Numbered from the stretch's first letter, positions 7,559 to 17,071 are shown. The stretch: 64,000 nucleotides of DNA from Nocardia flavorosea NBRC 108225 (GCF_001613385.1 NZ_BDCG01000027.1:22502-86501); one strand, 5' to 3'. The notes: generated by a model from the sequence alone, not told the origin. Translations and numbers: made by a program.

Positions 7559-9883
7559 TCAAAGGAGGTGACGGGCGGCGCCGTGCTCGGCCATCCACAC
7601 CGCGATCTGGACCCGGGACGAGAAACCGAGCTTGCCGAGAATATTCACCACATGCCCTTCGACCGTCCGTGGTGAGATCACCAGCTTCGAGGCGATCTCG
7701 CGGTTACTGGCGCCACCGGCCAGCAGGTCGGCGATCTCCCACTCCCGCGGTGTCAGCCGCACGTCCTCGCCGGATGCCGGTGCGTTCGACGCGGGGGCCT
7801 CGCCCAGCGCGAAGGCGATGGTGTCGGCGACCGGTGCCCGGACTCCGGCCTCGAACTCCGCACGGAACGCCCGATCCCCCATGGCGCTCACCGCCCGGTC
7901 CCAGCACTGCTGATGGTCGTGCACCGACTGTGGGTCCATCAGCGCATCGGTCGTCCGCCACAGCGCGTCCGTGCTGCCGAGCAACCGCGCGGCCCGCACG
8001 TGCTCGGCCCGCGACGCGGCGATCCAGGCCAGGATTTCCGTACACCGGGCGATCCCCATGGGGTTACGGAATTCTCGGTTCAGCCGCAAACTTTCGGCAG
8101 CCAGCGCGGCCGCCTCGGCAGTCTCACCGTCGTGCCAGCAGAAATTGGCCAGTTCCCACAGGGCCTCGGCCCGATGCCAGTACTCGCCGTGGCGCTCGCA
8201 CAAGGCGAGAGACTCCCGACACAGCCGGCGCCCGGTGGCCCTGTCACCGAGCTGATAGACCGCCTTTCCCTTCCGCGTGAGAAGCAGCGCGCGAGCCAAG
8301 GGGTCGTCGTCGCGCACCAGCGAATCCAGCGCGAAGTCGAAGAGCTCGACCGCCTCGTCCACGGCCCCGGCGGACATTCGCAGCACACCGAGATAGACGG
8401 TCGCCATCGCCTGCTCGTGGCGAGCGCCGATACGCTCGGACGTCTGCTGCGCGCGGCGCAGGAGGCGCTCGGCCGCCGCGACATCACCCTGGTGCCCGGC
8501 GCACTGCCCGGCGATCCACAGCAGGATCGCGCGTTCGAGGCAGTCCTCGTCGAGGAGGGCGACGACACGGTCGATCCAGTGCCTGCCCTCGCCGAACCTG
8601 CCCGTGAGCAGCGCCTCTCCACCGAGGCCGCTGGCGATGGCAGCGGCGGACCGGGCATCCATCGGTTCGGTGAGACAGAAGTCGATCGCCGACCGGAGAT
8701 TGTCGCGTTCGACGCGCACCCACGCCATCGTCTCGTACTGTCCCGGTCCGAACCAGTACGGATAACGCCCGGTGAGGCGGTCGCGGAAGTAGTCGCTGTG
8801 CCGCTGCCGCAGGCGCACCTCGTCCCCGCTCGCGGCGAGACGATCCTGTCCGAAGGCCCGGAGGGTGCCGAGCATGCGATAGCGCACCTCCGACGCCTGA
8901 CGCACCGTCGTGACGATCGACCGATCGACGAGCCGGGCCAGCAGGTCGAAGATGTCCTCCTGCGGGAGGATCGCCCCCGAGCAGATCGCCTCGGCCGCCG
9001 CGGCACTGAACGTGCCGGAGAAGACCGTCAGCCGGGTCCACAGCTCGCGTTCGGCGGGCGTGCACAGGTCGTAGCTCCAGGCGATCAACGAATGCAGGCT
9101 GCGCTGCCGGGGCGCGGGGAGCGCGCTGTCGGTACGCAACAACTGGAATCGCCCATCGAGACGGCTCAGTATCTGCTGCGGCGACAGATGGCGGATCCGC
9201 GCGGCCGCCAGTTCCAGCGCCAGCGGCAACCCGTCGAGACGCCGGCACAACGCCGCGACCGCCGCGGCGTTGTGCGTGGTGAGCACGAAACCGGGCTCCA
9301 CCGCCGCGGCACGATCGAGGAACAGACGCACCGCATCGCAGCGCCCGAGTTCGCCGAGGTCGGCCTCCTGTCCTTCGACGGGTACCCGTAGTGGCTGCAC
9401 ACCGCGAATATGCTCACCCCGGACTTCCAGCGGCTGCCGGCTGGTCGCCAGTATCTTCAGGTAAGGGGCCGCCTCGAGCAGAGTTTTCGCCAGTTCGGCG
9501 CAGGCCTCGGTCAGATGCTCGCAGTTGTCCAGCACCAGCAGCATCGCTCGATCCGCCAGTTGCTGTCCGAGCAGGCCGGGCGCCCAGCGCGAGGACCTGC
9601 TGGTCAGGTCCAGCACCGATGCCACGGTGGGTGCGAGCAACTCGGGGTCCTGCAGCGGCGCGATATCGACGAACCACACGCCGTGGGAGAAAGCACGCTG
9701 CAAATCCGCGGCCACCTGCACGGCCAGCCTGGTTTTTCCCACCCCGCCGGGCCCGACGAGGGTGACCAGACGGGAGGATTCCATCGCCTGGCGGACATCG
9801 GCGAGTTCCTGATGCCGTCCGACGAACTCGTCCAAGCGGGCGGGCAGATTGCCGGCCGGCCCTTTCCGCACGGACGCCACCAC
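7559..9883 (-). CDS. LuxR family regulator with N-terminal ATPase domain
   Basis: A 774-residue regulator with three parts. First is an AAA/NB-ARC-like ATPase with Walker A GPGGVGKT (44-51) and a Walker B region LLVLDNCEHL. A long helical, TPR-like middle region follows. The C-terminal LuxR helix-turn-helix (about 712-770) starts LTPREWEIADLLAGG. Such proteins activate catabolic or secondary-metabolite genes when an inducer and ATP bind. The GTG start at 9883 has AGGAGG seven bases upstream. It is read in the same direction as the thioesterase gene 66 bases upstream. Confidence 0.92.
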   Translation of the reverse strand: MVASVRKGPAGNLPARLDEFVGRHQELADVRQAMESSRLVTLVGPGGVGKTRLAVQVAADLQRAFSHGVWFVDIAPLQDPELLAPTVASVLDLTSRSSRWAPGLLGQQLADRAMLLVLDNCEHLTEACAELAKTLLEAAPYLKILATSRQPLEVRGEHIRGVQPLRVPVEGQEADLGELGRCDAVRLFLDRAAAVEPGFVLTTHNAAAVAALCRRLDGLPLALELAAARIRHLSPQQILSRLDGRFQLLRTDSALPAPRQRSLHSLIAWSYDLCTPAERELWTRLTVFSGTFSAAAAEAICSGAILPQEDIFDLLARLVDRSIVTTVRQASEVRYRMLGTLRAFGQDRLAASGDEVRLRQRHSDYFRDRLTGRYPYWFGPGQYETMAWVRVERDNLRSAIDFCLTEPMDARSAAAIASGLGGEALLTGRFGEGRHWIDRVVALLDEDCLERAILLWIAGQCAGHQGDVAAAERLLRRAQQTSERIGARHEQAMATVYLGVLRMSAGAVDEAVELFDFALDSLVRDDDPLARALLLTRKGKAVYQLGDRATGRRLCRESLALCERHGEYWHRAEALWELANFCWHDGETAEAAALAAESLRLNREFRNPMGIARCTEILAWIAASRAEHVRAARLLGSTDALWRTTDALMDPQSVHDHQQCWDRAVSAMGDRAFRAEFEAGVRAPVADTIAFALGEAPASNAPASGEDVRLTPREWEIADLLAGGASNREIASKLVISPRTVEGHVVNILGKLGFSSRVQIAVWMAEHGAARHLL

Positions 9884-9949
9884 CCAGGAGCCTCCTCGTG
9901 AAGCCGGTTCGAACCAGTGACGGATGCGACAGTACCCGTCACCATGAGC

Positions 9950-10777
9950 CTATCCTCTCGATTCGAGAGAATCTTTCGCGGCAGGATCGGCCACCACGCC
10001 GGTCCCGTGGGCGATCGCCACCGTCCGGCCGCCCCGGTCCAGTATTTCGGTGCGCACGATCCACAGGCGGCGCCCACGCCGTTCGAACGACGAACGCAAC
10101 ACCAGATGCCTGTCCGGCGGTGCGGGGCGGAGATAGTCGATGCTCATCCGCAGCGGCCGGCAACCGACCCGGCGGTACAGCTGGAACAGCTCCTGGGCCC
10201 GCTGCGCCAGCCCCAGCAGTACACCGCCGTGCACAGTGCCGCGGTCGTTCAGCATATCGGGCCGGATCTCCACCCGGACGGAGTCGGAATCGAGCGGAAC
10301 CAACCGGATGTCCGGCGGGTCGAAGGACCTCGATCCCGCGCGCTCCGGAACCCGGCCGCCCGCGGGATCGAGGGCCACCACACCCACCACATGGGCCACG
10401 ACCACCCCGGTGTCATCCCGCACCGTCGCCCGGCCGGTACCGGTATCCGGCCCGGACCCGAGGGTCTCCGCCACGATATCGAGCGCGGTGGCCTCGTCAG
10501 CCGGTGTGCCGACATGGTCGATGCACAATTCGGCCATTACTCCGGTTGCGCGCCCGGGCTGTCTGCTGATCACCGCGGACCCGACAGCGGTGTCCGCGAT
10601 GATCGCCAAGGTCAGCGGATCGACGCGAGACACGGCGGCCCCGGTAGCAGGCGCCAGGGGGACCCGGAACATCGTTGCTCCCGAGTCGGCATCGGCGCCC
10701 GGCCGAGCGCCCGCCATAGACCGGCAGCCCGGGGGGACCTGGACCGCGGCCTCTGCATTCGTCGTCTTCGCTGTCAT
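9950..10777 (-). CDS. Tandem-hotdog thioesterase-like protein
   Basis: About 275 residues with two hotdog-like halves. The second half has the PaaI-type signature NDRGTVHGGVLLGLAQRAQE, and the C-terminal LRMSIDYLRPAPPD strand is typical of acyl-CoA thioesterases. It would release free acids from CoA, protecting CoA pools. I prefer the ATG at 10777 because GAGG lies five bases upstream. In-frame ATG 10792 and TTG 10804 are alternatives. It is divergent from the Rieske operon and precedes the LuxR gene. A second protein of this architecture is at 26557-27414. Confidence 0.75.
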   Translation of the reverse strand: MTAKTTNAEAAVQVPPGCRSMAGARPGADADSGATMFRVPLAPATGAAVSRVDPLTLAIIADTAVGSAVISRQPGRATGVMAELCIDHVGTPADEATALDIVAETLGSGPDTGTGRATVRDDTGVVVAHVVGVVALDPAGGRVPERAGSRSFDPPDIRLVPLDSDSVRVEIRPDMLNDRGTVHGGVLLGLAQRAQELFQLYRRVGCRPLRMSIDYLRPAPPDRHLVLRSSFERRGRRLWIVRTEILDRGGRTVAIAHGTGVVADPAAKDSLESRG

Positions 10778-10852
10778 CGCCACCTCATCCATGAAACCGA
10801 GCAATCCTTAATCTAATCCTCCTGATTCATTGACAGGTCACCGCCCGGTCAT

Positions 10853-10870
10853 AGACAGTGTTCACTGTCT
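10853..10870. promoter_or_regulatory. 18-base palindrome upstream of the Rieske operon
   Basis: AGACAGTGTTCACTGTCT has two perfect 8-base arms around a 2-base centre. It sits in the 130-base gap between the divergent thioesterase (start 10777) and Rieske (start 10908) genes. Size and symmetry fit a TetR-family operator. No other copy was noticed in the window. Confidence 0.6.
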
Positions 10871-10907
10871 CCAAAATCACATTTCCCTCAATGAAGAGGA
10901 TCTGCCG

Positions 10908-12266
10908 GTGACTCTTACCCGAGCTGACTCTGGTTCCGCGCCCGGCCGTACCGAAACGGTGCGGGACGACTTCGTACCCAAGGATTCCTATATCGATCCC
11001 GCCTACGTCCGACTGGAGAAGGAACGCCTCTGGCCACGCGTATGGCAGGTCGCCTGCCGACAGGAGGAGATTCCCGATCCGGGCGACTATCTCACCTTCG
11101 ATATCGCCGACGAGTCGATCATCGTCGTCCGCCTCGACGACGGCTCCATCCGCGCCCACTACAACGCCTGCCAGCATCGCGGACGCCGCCTGACCGAAGG
11201 CTGCGGAACCGCGAACCATCTCTACTGCCGCTACCACGGCTGGCGCTGGAATCTTGACGGCACTGTGCGTGAGATCGTCGACGAAGGCGACTGGGCCGGC
11301 CGCGCCGACCGTGAATCGCTGCGACTCAAACAGCCGCTGGTCGATACCTGGGGTGGTTTCGTTTTCGTCAATATGGATCCCGATGCGGAGCCGCTGCGCG
11401 AATACCTCGATCCGGTTCCGGAGGTGTTCGACGCCTTCGAATTCGAGAAGTTCCGCCATCGCTGGTACAAGACGGTCGTCCTGCCGTGCAACTGGAAGAC
11501 GGCACTGGAGGCCTTCAACGAGGGCTATCACGTTCAGACGACCCATCCGCAGCTGCTGCGCAACAACGATGATCTGACGACGAGCGCCGCGTACGGCAAA
11601 CACGCGATGTTCGCCGGGGCCGAAGGGAATTGGCCGCTCGGTGCCCCGTCACGGCGACTCGGCCTCCCCTTCCCCGAGGACCTCCGGCCGGGCGTGATCA
11701 AGTTCGTCGAGTTGATGGAAGAACAGCTCAAGGCCATCTGGACCCCGCGCGATCTGCACGCCGCCCGGCGGCTCATGACCGATCTCGAGGACGGCTCCGA
11801 TCCCCTGGTGGTACTCGGCTCGATGATGGCCTTCGCGGCAGAGGCGGCGGAGGCCGAGGGCGCGGGCTGGCCGAAGCTGTCCATGGAGAACCTGGCCCGG
11901 GCCGGCCAGGACTGGCATATCTTCCCGAATTTGATCGTGCTGCCTTACCCCGACGGCGCACTGTGGTACCGCGCCCGGCCCAACGGGAACGATCCCGATT
12001 CGTGCGTCTTCGATATCTGGTCCCTGGTCCGCTATGCGCCGGGCGCCGAACCGAAACTCGAGAAGGAGTTCTTCACGGATTGGCGCGACCACGACCAGTG
12101 GGGAAAGATCCTGGAACAAGATTTCGAGAACCTGTCGGCTGTCCAGCAAGGCATGAAGTCTCGTGGCTTCGCCGGTCCGCGGCCGAGTCCCGTGCAGGAA
12201 CAGGCGATCTCCAATTTTCATCGAACCCTGCACGAATACCTCGGTACGCGGCCGGTGGTGTCATGA
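10908..12266 (+). CDS. Rieske non-heme iron oxygenase, alpha subunit
   Basis: A 452-residue ring-hydroxylating-type oxygenase. The Rieske [2Fe-2S] ligands are C88, H90, C107 and H110 (CQHRG...CRYHGW). The mononuclear iron site is NEGYHVQTTH with H208 and H213, and a later GQDWHIFPN region probably gives the Asp ligand. It would hydroxylate a substrate with O2 and electrons from a reductase that is not encoded nearby. I chose GTG 10908 (GAAGAGGA upstream); the ATG at 10830 would place the palindrome inside the coding region. It is first of four overlapping genes. Confidence 0.92.
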   Translation: MTLTRADSGSAPGRTETVRDDFVPKDSYIDPAYVRLEKERLWPRVWQVACRQEEIPDPGDYLTFDIADESIIVVRLDDGSIRAHYNACQHRGRRLTEGCGTANHLYCRYHGWRWNLDGTVREIVDEGDWAGRADRESLRLKQPLVDTWGGFVFVNMDPDAEPLREYLDPVPEVFDAFEFEKFRHRWYKTVVLPCNWKTALEAFNEGYHVQTTHPQLLRNNDDLTTSAAYGKHAMFAGAEGNWPLGAPSRRLGLPFPEDLRPGVIKFVELMEEQLKAIWTPRDLHAARRLMTDLEDGSDPLVVLGSMMAFAAEAAEAEGAGWPKLSMENLARAGQDWHIFPNLIVLPYPDGALWYRARPNGNDPDSCVFDIWSLVRYAPGAEPKLEKEFFTDWRDHDQWGKILEQDFENLSAVQQGMKSRGFAGPRPSPVQEQAISNFHRTLHEYLGTRPVVS

Positions 12267-13996
12267 GCAGCGGGAACGATTCGGACGACTGGGATATCGT
12301 CACCGACCTCCTGGTGGTGGGTAGCGGGGGCGGGGGCCTGTGCGCCGCGCTGACGGCTCAGGCGAACGGTATCCAGGCGCTGGTGGTCGAGAAGACCCCG
12401 CAAATCGGGGGATCCACCGCGATGTCCGGTGGTGTGCTGTGGTTACCGGATAACCCGGTGTCCCGGGCCGCCGGTGTTCCCGACAGTCGCGAGGACGCCC
12501 GGCGGTACTTCGATGCCGTGGTCGGCGACGAGGGGCCGGCGACGAGCAAGGTGCGCAGGGAAGCGTTCCTGGACGCGGTCGAACCGATGGTCGAGTTCCT
12601 GCGCGGGGCCGGAGTCCCCTTCCGGCACTGCGAGGGATACTCGGACTACTACGACGATCGTCCCGGCGGCAAGGCCCGGGGACGTTCCCTGGAAACCGAC
12701 CTCTTCGATACCGCGACGCTGGGCCCGTGGGAGTCCAGACTGCGGATCACCGACGATATGCCGCCGATTCCGGCCTACACCGCGGATGTCTCTGCGCTGT
12801 CGGTGGCGCCACGCACCGCGAAGAGCCTGCGCACGGTCGCGGCGATCGCGGGACGGTTCGCGGCCGCGACGCTGCGGGGCCGCCGGCTGCGCGGCTCAGG
12901 GGTGGCGCTGCAGGGATATCTGCTCAGGGCGCTGATCGACGCCGATATCCCGGTGTGGACGAACAGCCCGATGAGCGATCTGACCACGGAGAACGGACAG
13001 GTCACCGGCGCCGTGGTCGAGCGGAACGGCCGCCGTCTGCGCGTGCGGGCACGACGCGGGGTCCTCTTGGCGGCAGGCGGTTTCGCGCGCAACGAAGCGA
13101 TGCGGCAGAAGTACGGACGGCAACCCGCGTCGGCCGCATGGACCTCGGCCAACCCCGGCGACTCCGGCGAGGTGATCGAGACCGCCATCCAGCACGGCGC
13201 CGCCGTCGATCTCATGGACGAGGCCTGGTGGATTCCCTCCTCCATCCTGCCGAACGGCCGCCCGGTGTTCGCCGTCTACGAGCGCTCGAAACCGTACGCG
13301 TTCATGGTCGACGGCAACGGTGAACGCTATTGCAACGAAGCGGCCTCCTATATGGAGGTCGGACGGAAAATGTACGAGCGGCATGCCGACGGGTTCACCG
13401 CGGTGCCGAGTTGGTGGATCACCGACTCCCGCAATCGCGCACGCTACCTGTGGGGCACCACCCCCGGTGGCATCACGCCCCGTGAATGGCTCACCAGCGG
13501 TTATGTGAAGCGTGCGGACAGTATCGAGGAACTCGCCCGGCTCTGCGGGATAGACCCGGCCCGGCTGCGCGCGACCACCGACCGGTTCAACGCCGGCGCG
13601 GTACGGGGCGAAGATCCGGACTTCCACAAGGGAGAGCGCACCTACGACCGGTACTACGGCGACCCGGCCGTGCACCCGAACCCGTGTCTCGGACCGGTGG
13701 AAAAGGGCCCCTTCTACGCGTTCACCCTCTACCCCGGCGACGTGGGCACCTCCGGCGGCGTGCTCACCGACGAACACGCCCGTGTCCTGCGGGATGACGG
13801 AGAACCCGTTGCGGGGCTGTACGCCACCGGTAACGGCACCGCCTCGCTCGTGGGCAGGCACTATCCGGGCGCGGGGGCGAGCATCGGCGTGTCGTTCGCC
13901 TTCGGCTGGATTGCCGCCCGGCACGCCGCCGGCTCCTCGGCCGGCGGGACCTCCACTCAATCGCACCTTCCGATCGGAGCAGACACTGGTGAATGA
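12263..13996 (+). CDS. FAD-dependent dehydrogenase, KstD-like
   Basis: A 577-residue flavoprotein of the fumarate reductase/3-ketosteroid dehydrogenase family. The dinucleotide motif VVGSGGGG is at 18-25, followed by EKTPQIGGSTAMSGG. The C-terminal region (GVLTDEHARVLRDDG, GLYATGN, VGRHYPGAGASIG) matches the KstD layout, including the tyrosine-glycine segment that polarises the ketone in 3-ketosteroid dehydrogenases. It probably introduces a double bond next to a ring ketone (family inference). Its ATG overlaps the Rieske stop by four bases, so the two steps are probably sequential. Confidence 0.88.
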   Translation: MSSGNDSDDWDIVTDLLVVGSGGGGLCAALTAQANGIQALVVEKTPQIGGSTAMSGGVLWLPDNPVSRAAGVPDSREDARRYFDAVVGDEGPATSKVRREAFLDAVEPMVEFLRGAGVPFRHCEGYSDYYDDRPGGKARGRSLETDLFDTATLGPWESRLRITDDMPPIPAYTADVSALSVAPRTAKSLRTVAAIAGRFAAATLRGRRLRGSGVALQGYLLRALIDADIPVWTNSPMSDLTTENGQVTGAVVERNGRRLRVRARRGVLLAAGGFARNEAMRQKYGRQPASAAWTSANPGDSGEVIETAIQHGAAVDLMDEAWWIPSSILPNGRPVFAVYERSKPYAFMVDGNGERYCNEAASYMEVGRKMYERHADGFTAVPSWWITDSRNRARYLWGTTPGGITPREWLTSGYVKRADSIEELARLCGIDPARLRATTDRFNAGAVRGEDPDFHKGERTYDRYYGDPAVHPNPCLGPVEKGPFYAFTLYPGDVGTSGGVLTDEHARVLRDDGEPVAGLYATGNGTASLVGRHYPGAGASIGVSFAFGWIAARHAAGSSAGGTSTQSHLPIGADTGE

Positions 13997-14960
13997 CCAA
14001 CCCGACCTTCTGGAGATCTACCGCACCGCGGTACGCATCCATCGAGCCGACGAGCGACTCCGCGGCTTGCTCACCTCGGGTGAGCTGGCCGTGGCCTACT
14101 ATTCGCCCCGCGGGCAGGAGATCGTCGCGGCCGCGATGATGAGCCGGCTCCGTCGCGAGGACTACCTCGTGACCACCTACCGCGGCATCCACGACCAGAT
14201 CGCCAAAGGTATTCCCCTCGAACCGCTGTTCGCCGAACTGTTCGGCCGGGTGGACGGTACCTGCAAGGGCAAGGGCGGCCCGATGCACGTGACCCACCCC
14301 GAGACAGGCGTCATGGTCACCACCGGTGTGGTCGGCAGCGGCCTGCCGATCGGCGTAGGACTGGGCCTGGCCGCGCAGGTACGCGGTGAGGACCGCGTGA
14401 CCGTCGCCTGCTTCGGCGACGGCGCCAGTAATATCGGCGCGTTCCATGAGGCCCTCAACATGGCGGCGTTGTGGAAACTGCCGGTGGTGTTCCTGTGCCA
14501 GAACAACAGGTACGCCGAATCCACGCGGTATGCCGACGGCACCACGGTCGACCGGATCGCCGCCCGGGCGGCGTCCTACGGCATCCCCGGAGTAACCGTC
14601 GACGGCAACGATGCCGCGGAAATGGCCGCGGCCGCGCGTGATGCGGTCGAGCGAGCGCGGTCGGGCGGCGGTCCGACGCTGCTCGAGGCGATGACCTACC
14701 GCTTCATGGGGCACTACTTCGGCGACAGCGGAGCCTATATGGACGCCGACGAGTTCGGCGCCGCGCAGCAGGCCGATCCTGTTCCCCGGCTGCGTGCCCG
14801 GCTGCTCACCGAGAAACTCGCCACCGAGGCCGAACTGACGGCCCTGGAGACCGCCGAACAGGAGGCGATCGAGGCCGCCGTCGTGTTCGCGCAGAACAGT
14901 CCCCCGCCCGGCGCCGACGAACTGCGGCGCGACGTCTACCGAGAAGAGGTGCCGGCGTGA
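13989..14960 (+). CDS. 2-oxoacid dehydrogenase E1 component, alpha subunit
   Basis: A 323-residue thiamine-diphosphate enzyme subunit of the pyruvate/acetoin dehydrogenase E1-alpha type. The ThDP motif begins with GDGASN at 143-148 and ends near QNN (171-173). The start GTG at 13989 overlaps the KstD-like stop by eight bases; upstream ATGs lie inside that gene. With the following beta subunit it would decarboxylate a 2-oxo acid. No E2 or E3 gene is present in the window. Confidence 0.9.
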   Translation: MNDQPDLLEIYRTAVRIHRADERLRGLLTSGELAVAYYSPRGQEIVAAAMMSRLRREDYLVTTYRGIHDQIAKGIPLEPLFAELFGRVDGTCKGKGGPMHVTHPETGVMVTTGVVGSGLPIGVGLGLAAQVRGEDRVTVACFGDGASNIGAFHEALNMAALWKLPVVFLCQNNRYAESTRYADGTTVDRIAARAASYGIPGVTVDGNDAAEMAAAARDAVERARSGGGPTLLEAMTYRFMGHYFGDSGAYMDADEFGAAQQADPVPRLRARLLTEKLATEAELTALETAEQEAIEAAVVFAQNSPPPGADELRRDVYREEVPA

Positions 14961-15940
14961 CCGCGCAGATCACCATGCAGCAGGCCTGCAACCGGGCCCT
15001 GGACGAAGCCCTCGGGCTCGACGACTCCGTGATCGTGCTCGGCGAGGACATCGGAGATCGCGAGGGCGGTGGCACCTTCAAGGTCACCACCGGGCTGTCC
15101 ACGAAATACGGCACGACACGGGTGCGCACCACACCGATCTCCGAACAGGCCATCGTCGGTGCCGCGGTCGGCGCCGCGGTGGCGGGTCTGCGCCCCGTCG
15201 CGGAGATCATGCTGATGAACTTCGTGACCGTGGCCATGGACCAGCTGGTCAATCACGCGGCCAAACTTCGCTTCATGTCCGGCGGTCAGACCGGCGTGCC
15301 ACTCACCATCCGCACCGCGACCGGTGCCGGCGGCGGATTCGGTGGGCAGCACTCGGATATGCTCGAAGCCTGGTTCGCCCACGTGCCGGGGCTCACGGTG
15401 GTGGTTCCGTCGTCCCCCGCGGAAGCGCAGGGTCTGCTGACTTCGTGCATCTTCGACGACGACCCGTGCGTCTTCGTCGAGAACAATCAGATGTACTGGG
15501 CGAAGGGACCGGCCGCGGAGCCGGGGGCCCGTATTCCGCTGCGGAAGGCGAATATCGCCCGCGAGGGCGCCGATGTCTCCGTGATCACCTACGGCAGGCC
15601 GGTCGGGCAGTCTCTCGCGCTGGCCGAAACGCTGGCCGAGGAGGGGATCGGAGTCGAGGTGGTGGACCTGCGGACCGTCTCGCCCCTCGATACCGACACC
15701 GTGCTGAGCTCGGTGACCAAGACCCGGCGGGCCGTCGTCGTGCACGAGGCGGTCGGGCAGTTCGGGGTGGGTGCCGAGGTCTCGGCCCGGATTTCCGAGG
15801 AACTCGGTGGGCAACTGCTCGCCCCGGTCGTACGCGTGGCCTCGGCCAACACGCCGGTCCCGTTCGCACCCACCCTGGAACAGGCCTACCTGTACCAGAT
15901 GAGCGACGTGGAGAGCGCCATCCGGAAGGTCATCTCATGA
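14957..15940 (+). CDS. 2-oxoacid dehydrogenase E1 component, beta subunit
   Basis: A 327-residue E1-beta protein with the pyrimidine-binding transketolase domain (VLGEDIGDREGGG, TPISEQAIVGAAVGAA) and the C-terminal transketolase domain (VVHEAVGQFGVGAEV). The length is normal. The GTG start at 14957 overlaps the alpha stop (GTGA), indicating stoichiometric synthesis. It ends the four-gene operon. The AcoAB/PdhAB families are the closest by pattern; which 2-oxo acid is used cannot be told. Confidence 0.92.
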   Translation: MTAQITMQQACNRALDEALGLDDSVIVLGEDIGDREGGGTFKVTTGLSTKYGTTRVRTTPISEQAIVGAAVGAAVAGLRPVAEIMLMNFVTVAMDQLVNHAAKLRFMSGGQTGVPLTIRTATGAGGGFGGQHSDMLEAWFAHVPGLTVVVPSSPAEAQGLLTSCIFDDDPCVFVENNQMYWAKGPAAEPGARIPLRKANIAREGADVSVITYGRPVGQSLALAETLAEEGIGVEVVDLRTVSPLDTDTVLSSVTKTRRAVVVHEAVGQFGVGAEVSARISEELGGQLLAPVVRVASANTPVPFAPTLEQAYLYQMSDVESAIRKVIS

Positions 15941-15948
15941 TCGCGGCG

Positions 15949-16013
15949 GCCGGCGGGTCCCGGCGCACGCCCTGACCGACCCGCCCGCACACGCGGTTCG
16001 GACACCCGCCGGC
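15949..16013. terminator. Weak long-loop dyad after E1 beta
   Basis: Perfect 10-base arms GCCGGCGGGT (15949-15958) and its complement (16004-16013) are separated by 45 bases. They lie between the convergent E1 beta and TetR genes. The long loop makes this a weak terminator candidate. Confidence 0.3.
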
Positions 16014-16113
16014 GGACAGGCGCAGCGGGTCACGCGGTGGAGTCGTCCACGAGACAGCCCACCGCGGCACCGGCAGATCACGAGGGCCGGTCACCGGTTC
16101 CCCGGCGCAGGAG

Positions 16114-16761
16114 TTACGTTCCGCACCGGGGTTCACGGTGTAGCACACCCGCGATGACGTACTCGACCAGCTCGCCGATCACCTCGGGCTCGTCGTCCTC
16201 GTCCTCGCCCAAGAGCAGCGGGTTCGTGACGGCGGCGGACAACACCATCCCGAAGGTCAGCCGTACCACCGACCGGGGCCGCACCGCACTGCGCCCGCGT
16301 TCGGCGACTCCCTGCTCCACGGCCGCCATCAGTTCGTCCAGCATCTGCCCCAGCGAGCCCGGCCGGCGCACGCCGAAGACCTCCGGATCGTGCGCGTATG
16401 CCGCGAGCAGAGTCAGGATGTTCGCGCGGTTGTCCCGGAGAAAGCGGTACAGACCCGACACATAGTCGTAGGCGAGCGTCTCGCCGTCGAGGTTCAGTTG
16501 CGCGCGGCGTTCGAACTCGGCGAGGAACGCCTCGGCGACCTTGCGAAACGGCTCGAATACCGCGGCGTGGAACAGATCCACCTTCGAGGGGAAGTGCCGG
16601 AACAGCGTCTTCTCGGTCAGACCGGCGCGCTGCGCGATCTCCCGGGTCCGGGCACCGGCGAAGCCTCGCTCGGCGAATACCGCGCCGGCCGCGACCAACG
16701 CGGCCTCCCGCACCTGCGCGCTGCTCCTGCGGGTTGCCGTCTCCCCCACCTCCCACACCAT
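16114..16761 (-). CDS. TetR family transcriptional regulator
   Basis: A 215-residue TetR protein. The helix-turn-helix is at about residues 35-62 (ARTREIAQRAGLTEKTLFRHFPSKVDLF), followed by a helical ligand domain ending in an acidic stretch (GEDEDDEPE). It is convergent with the Rieske operon and could recognise the palindrome at 10853-10870, but nothing in the sequence proves that. The start is set at the ATG at 16761; the immediately following GTG is also possible. Confidence 0.9.
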   Translation of the reverse strand: MVWEVGETATRRSSAQVREAALVAAGAVFAERGFAGARTREIAQRAGLTEKTLFRHFPSKVDLFHAAVFEPFRKVAEAFLAEFERRAQLNLDGETLAYDYVSGLYRFLRDNRANILTLLAAYAHDPEVFGVRRPGSLGQMLDELMAAVEQGVAERGRSAVRPRSVVRLTFGMVLSAAVTNPLLLGEDEDDEPEVIGELVEYVIAGVLHREPRCGT

Positions 16762-17071
16762 TCACCGGATGAGCCCGCACAGCCTACAGTCCTGGTCGGC
16801 AATGCCCGCAGACCAGACGCCTCCTGCATCCGCTAGCCGCTCGGCGCCGGAGTCACCTAGCGTGGCCGGCACCGCCTCTTCCCACGCGGTTCCCGGGCGG
16901 TACCTGGGTCCCGGTGATCCACCGCGATCACCGCCTCCCCGGCCCACTCGGTTTCCGCGCGGGCCCGGATCAGAACTCGTTGGGCGGGCGGCGGCGTCCG
17001 ATGCAGGGTCGGCGCCGGACCCACCGAGTACGGTCGGCACCGCTCCCCGGGCGCGCGGTTTCCGGGCCCGA
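16762..17071. other. 310-base spacer with partial duplication of the Nudix gene 3' end
   Basis: No gene is seen. The stretch at 16951-16988 is a near copy of 17058-17093, which spans the stop codon and last codons of the Nudix gene: both hold ATCAGAACTCGTT followed by a GGCGG run. The upstream copy reads R-P-P-N-E-F-stop on the minus strand, against P-P-P-N-E-F-stop in the real gene. The rest of the spacer is GC-rich and featureless. Confidence 0.55.

Noticed and set aside
13989..15940. E1 alpha/beta pair as IpdAB-like steroid ring hydrolase
   Set aside because: The ThDP motif GDGASN and transketolase domains are clear, while IpdAB proteins belong to the CoA-transferase family I fold.
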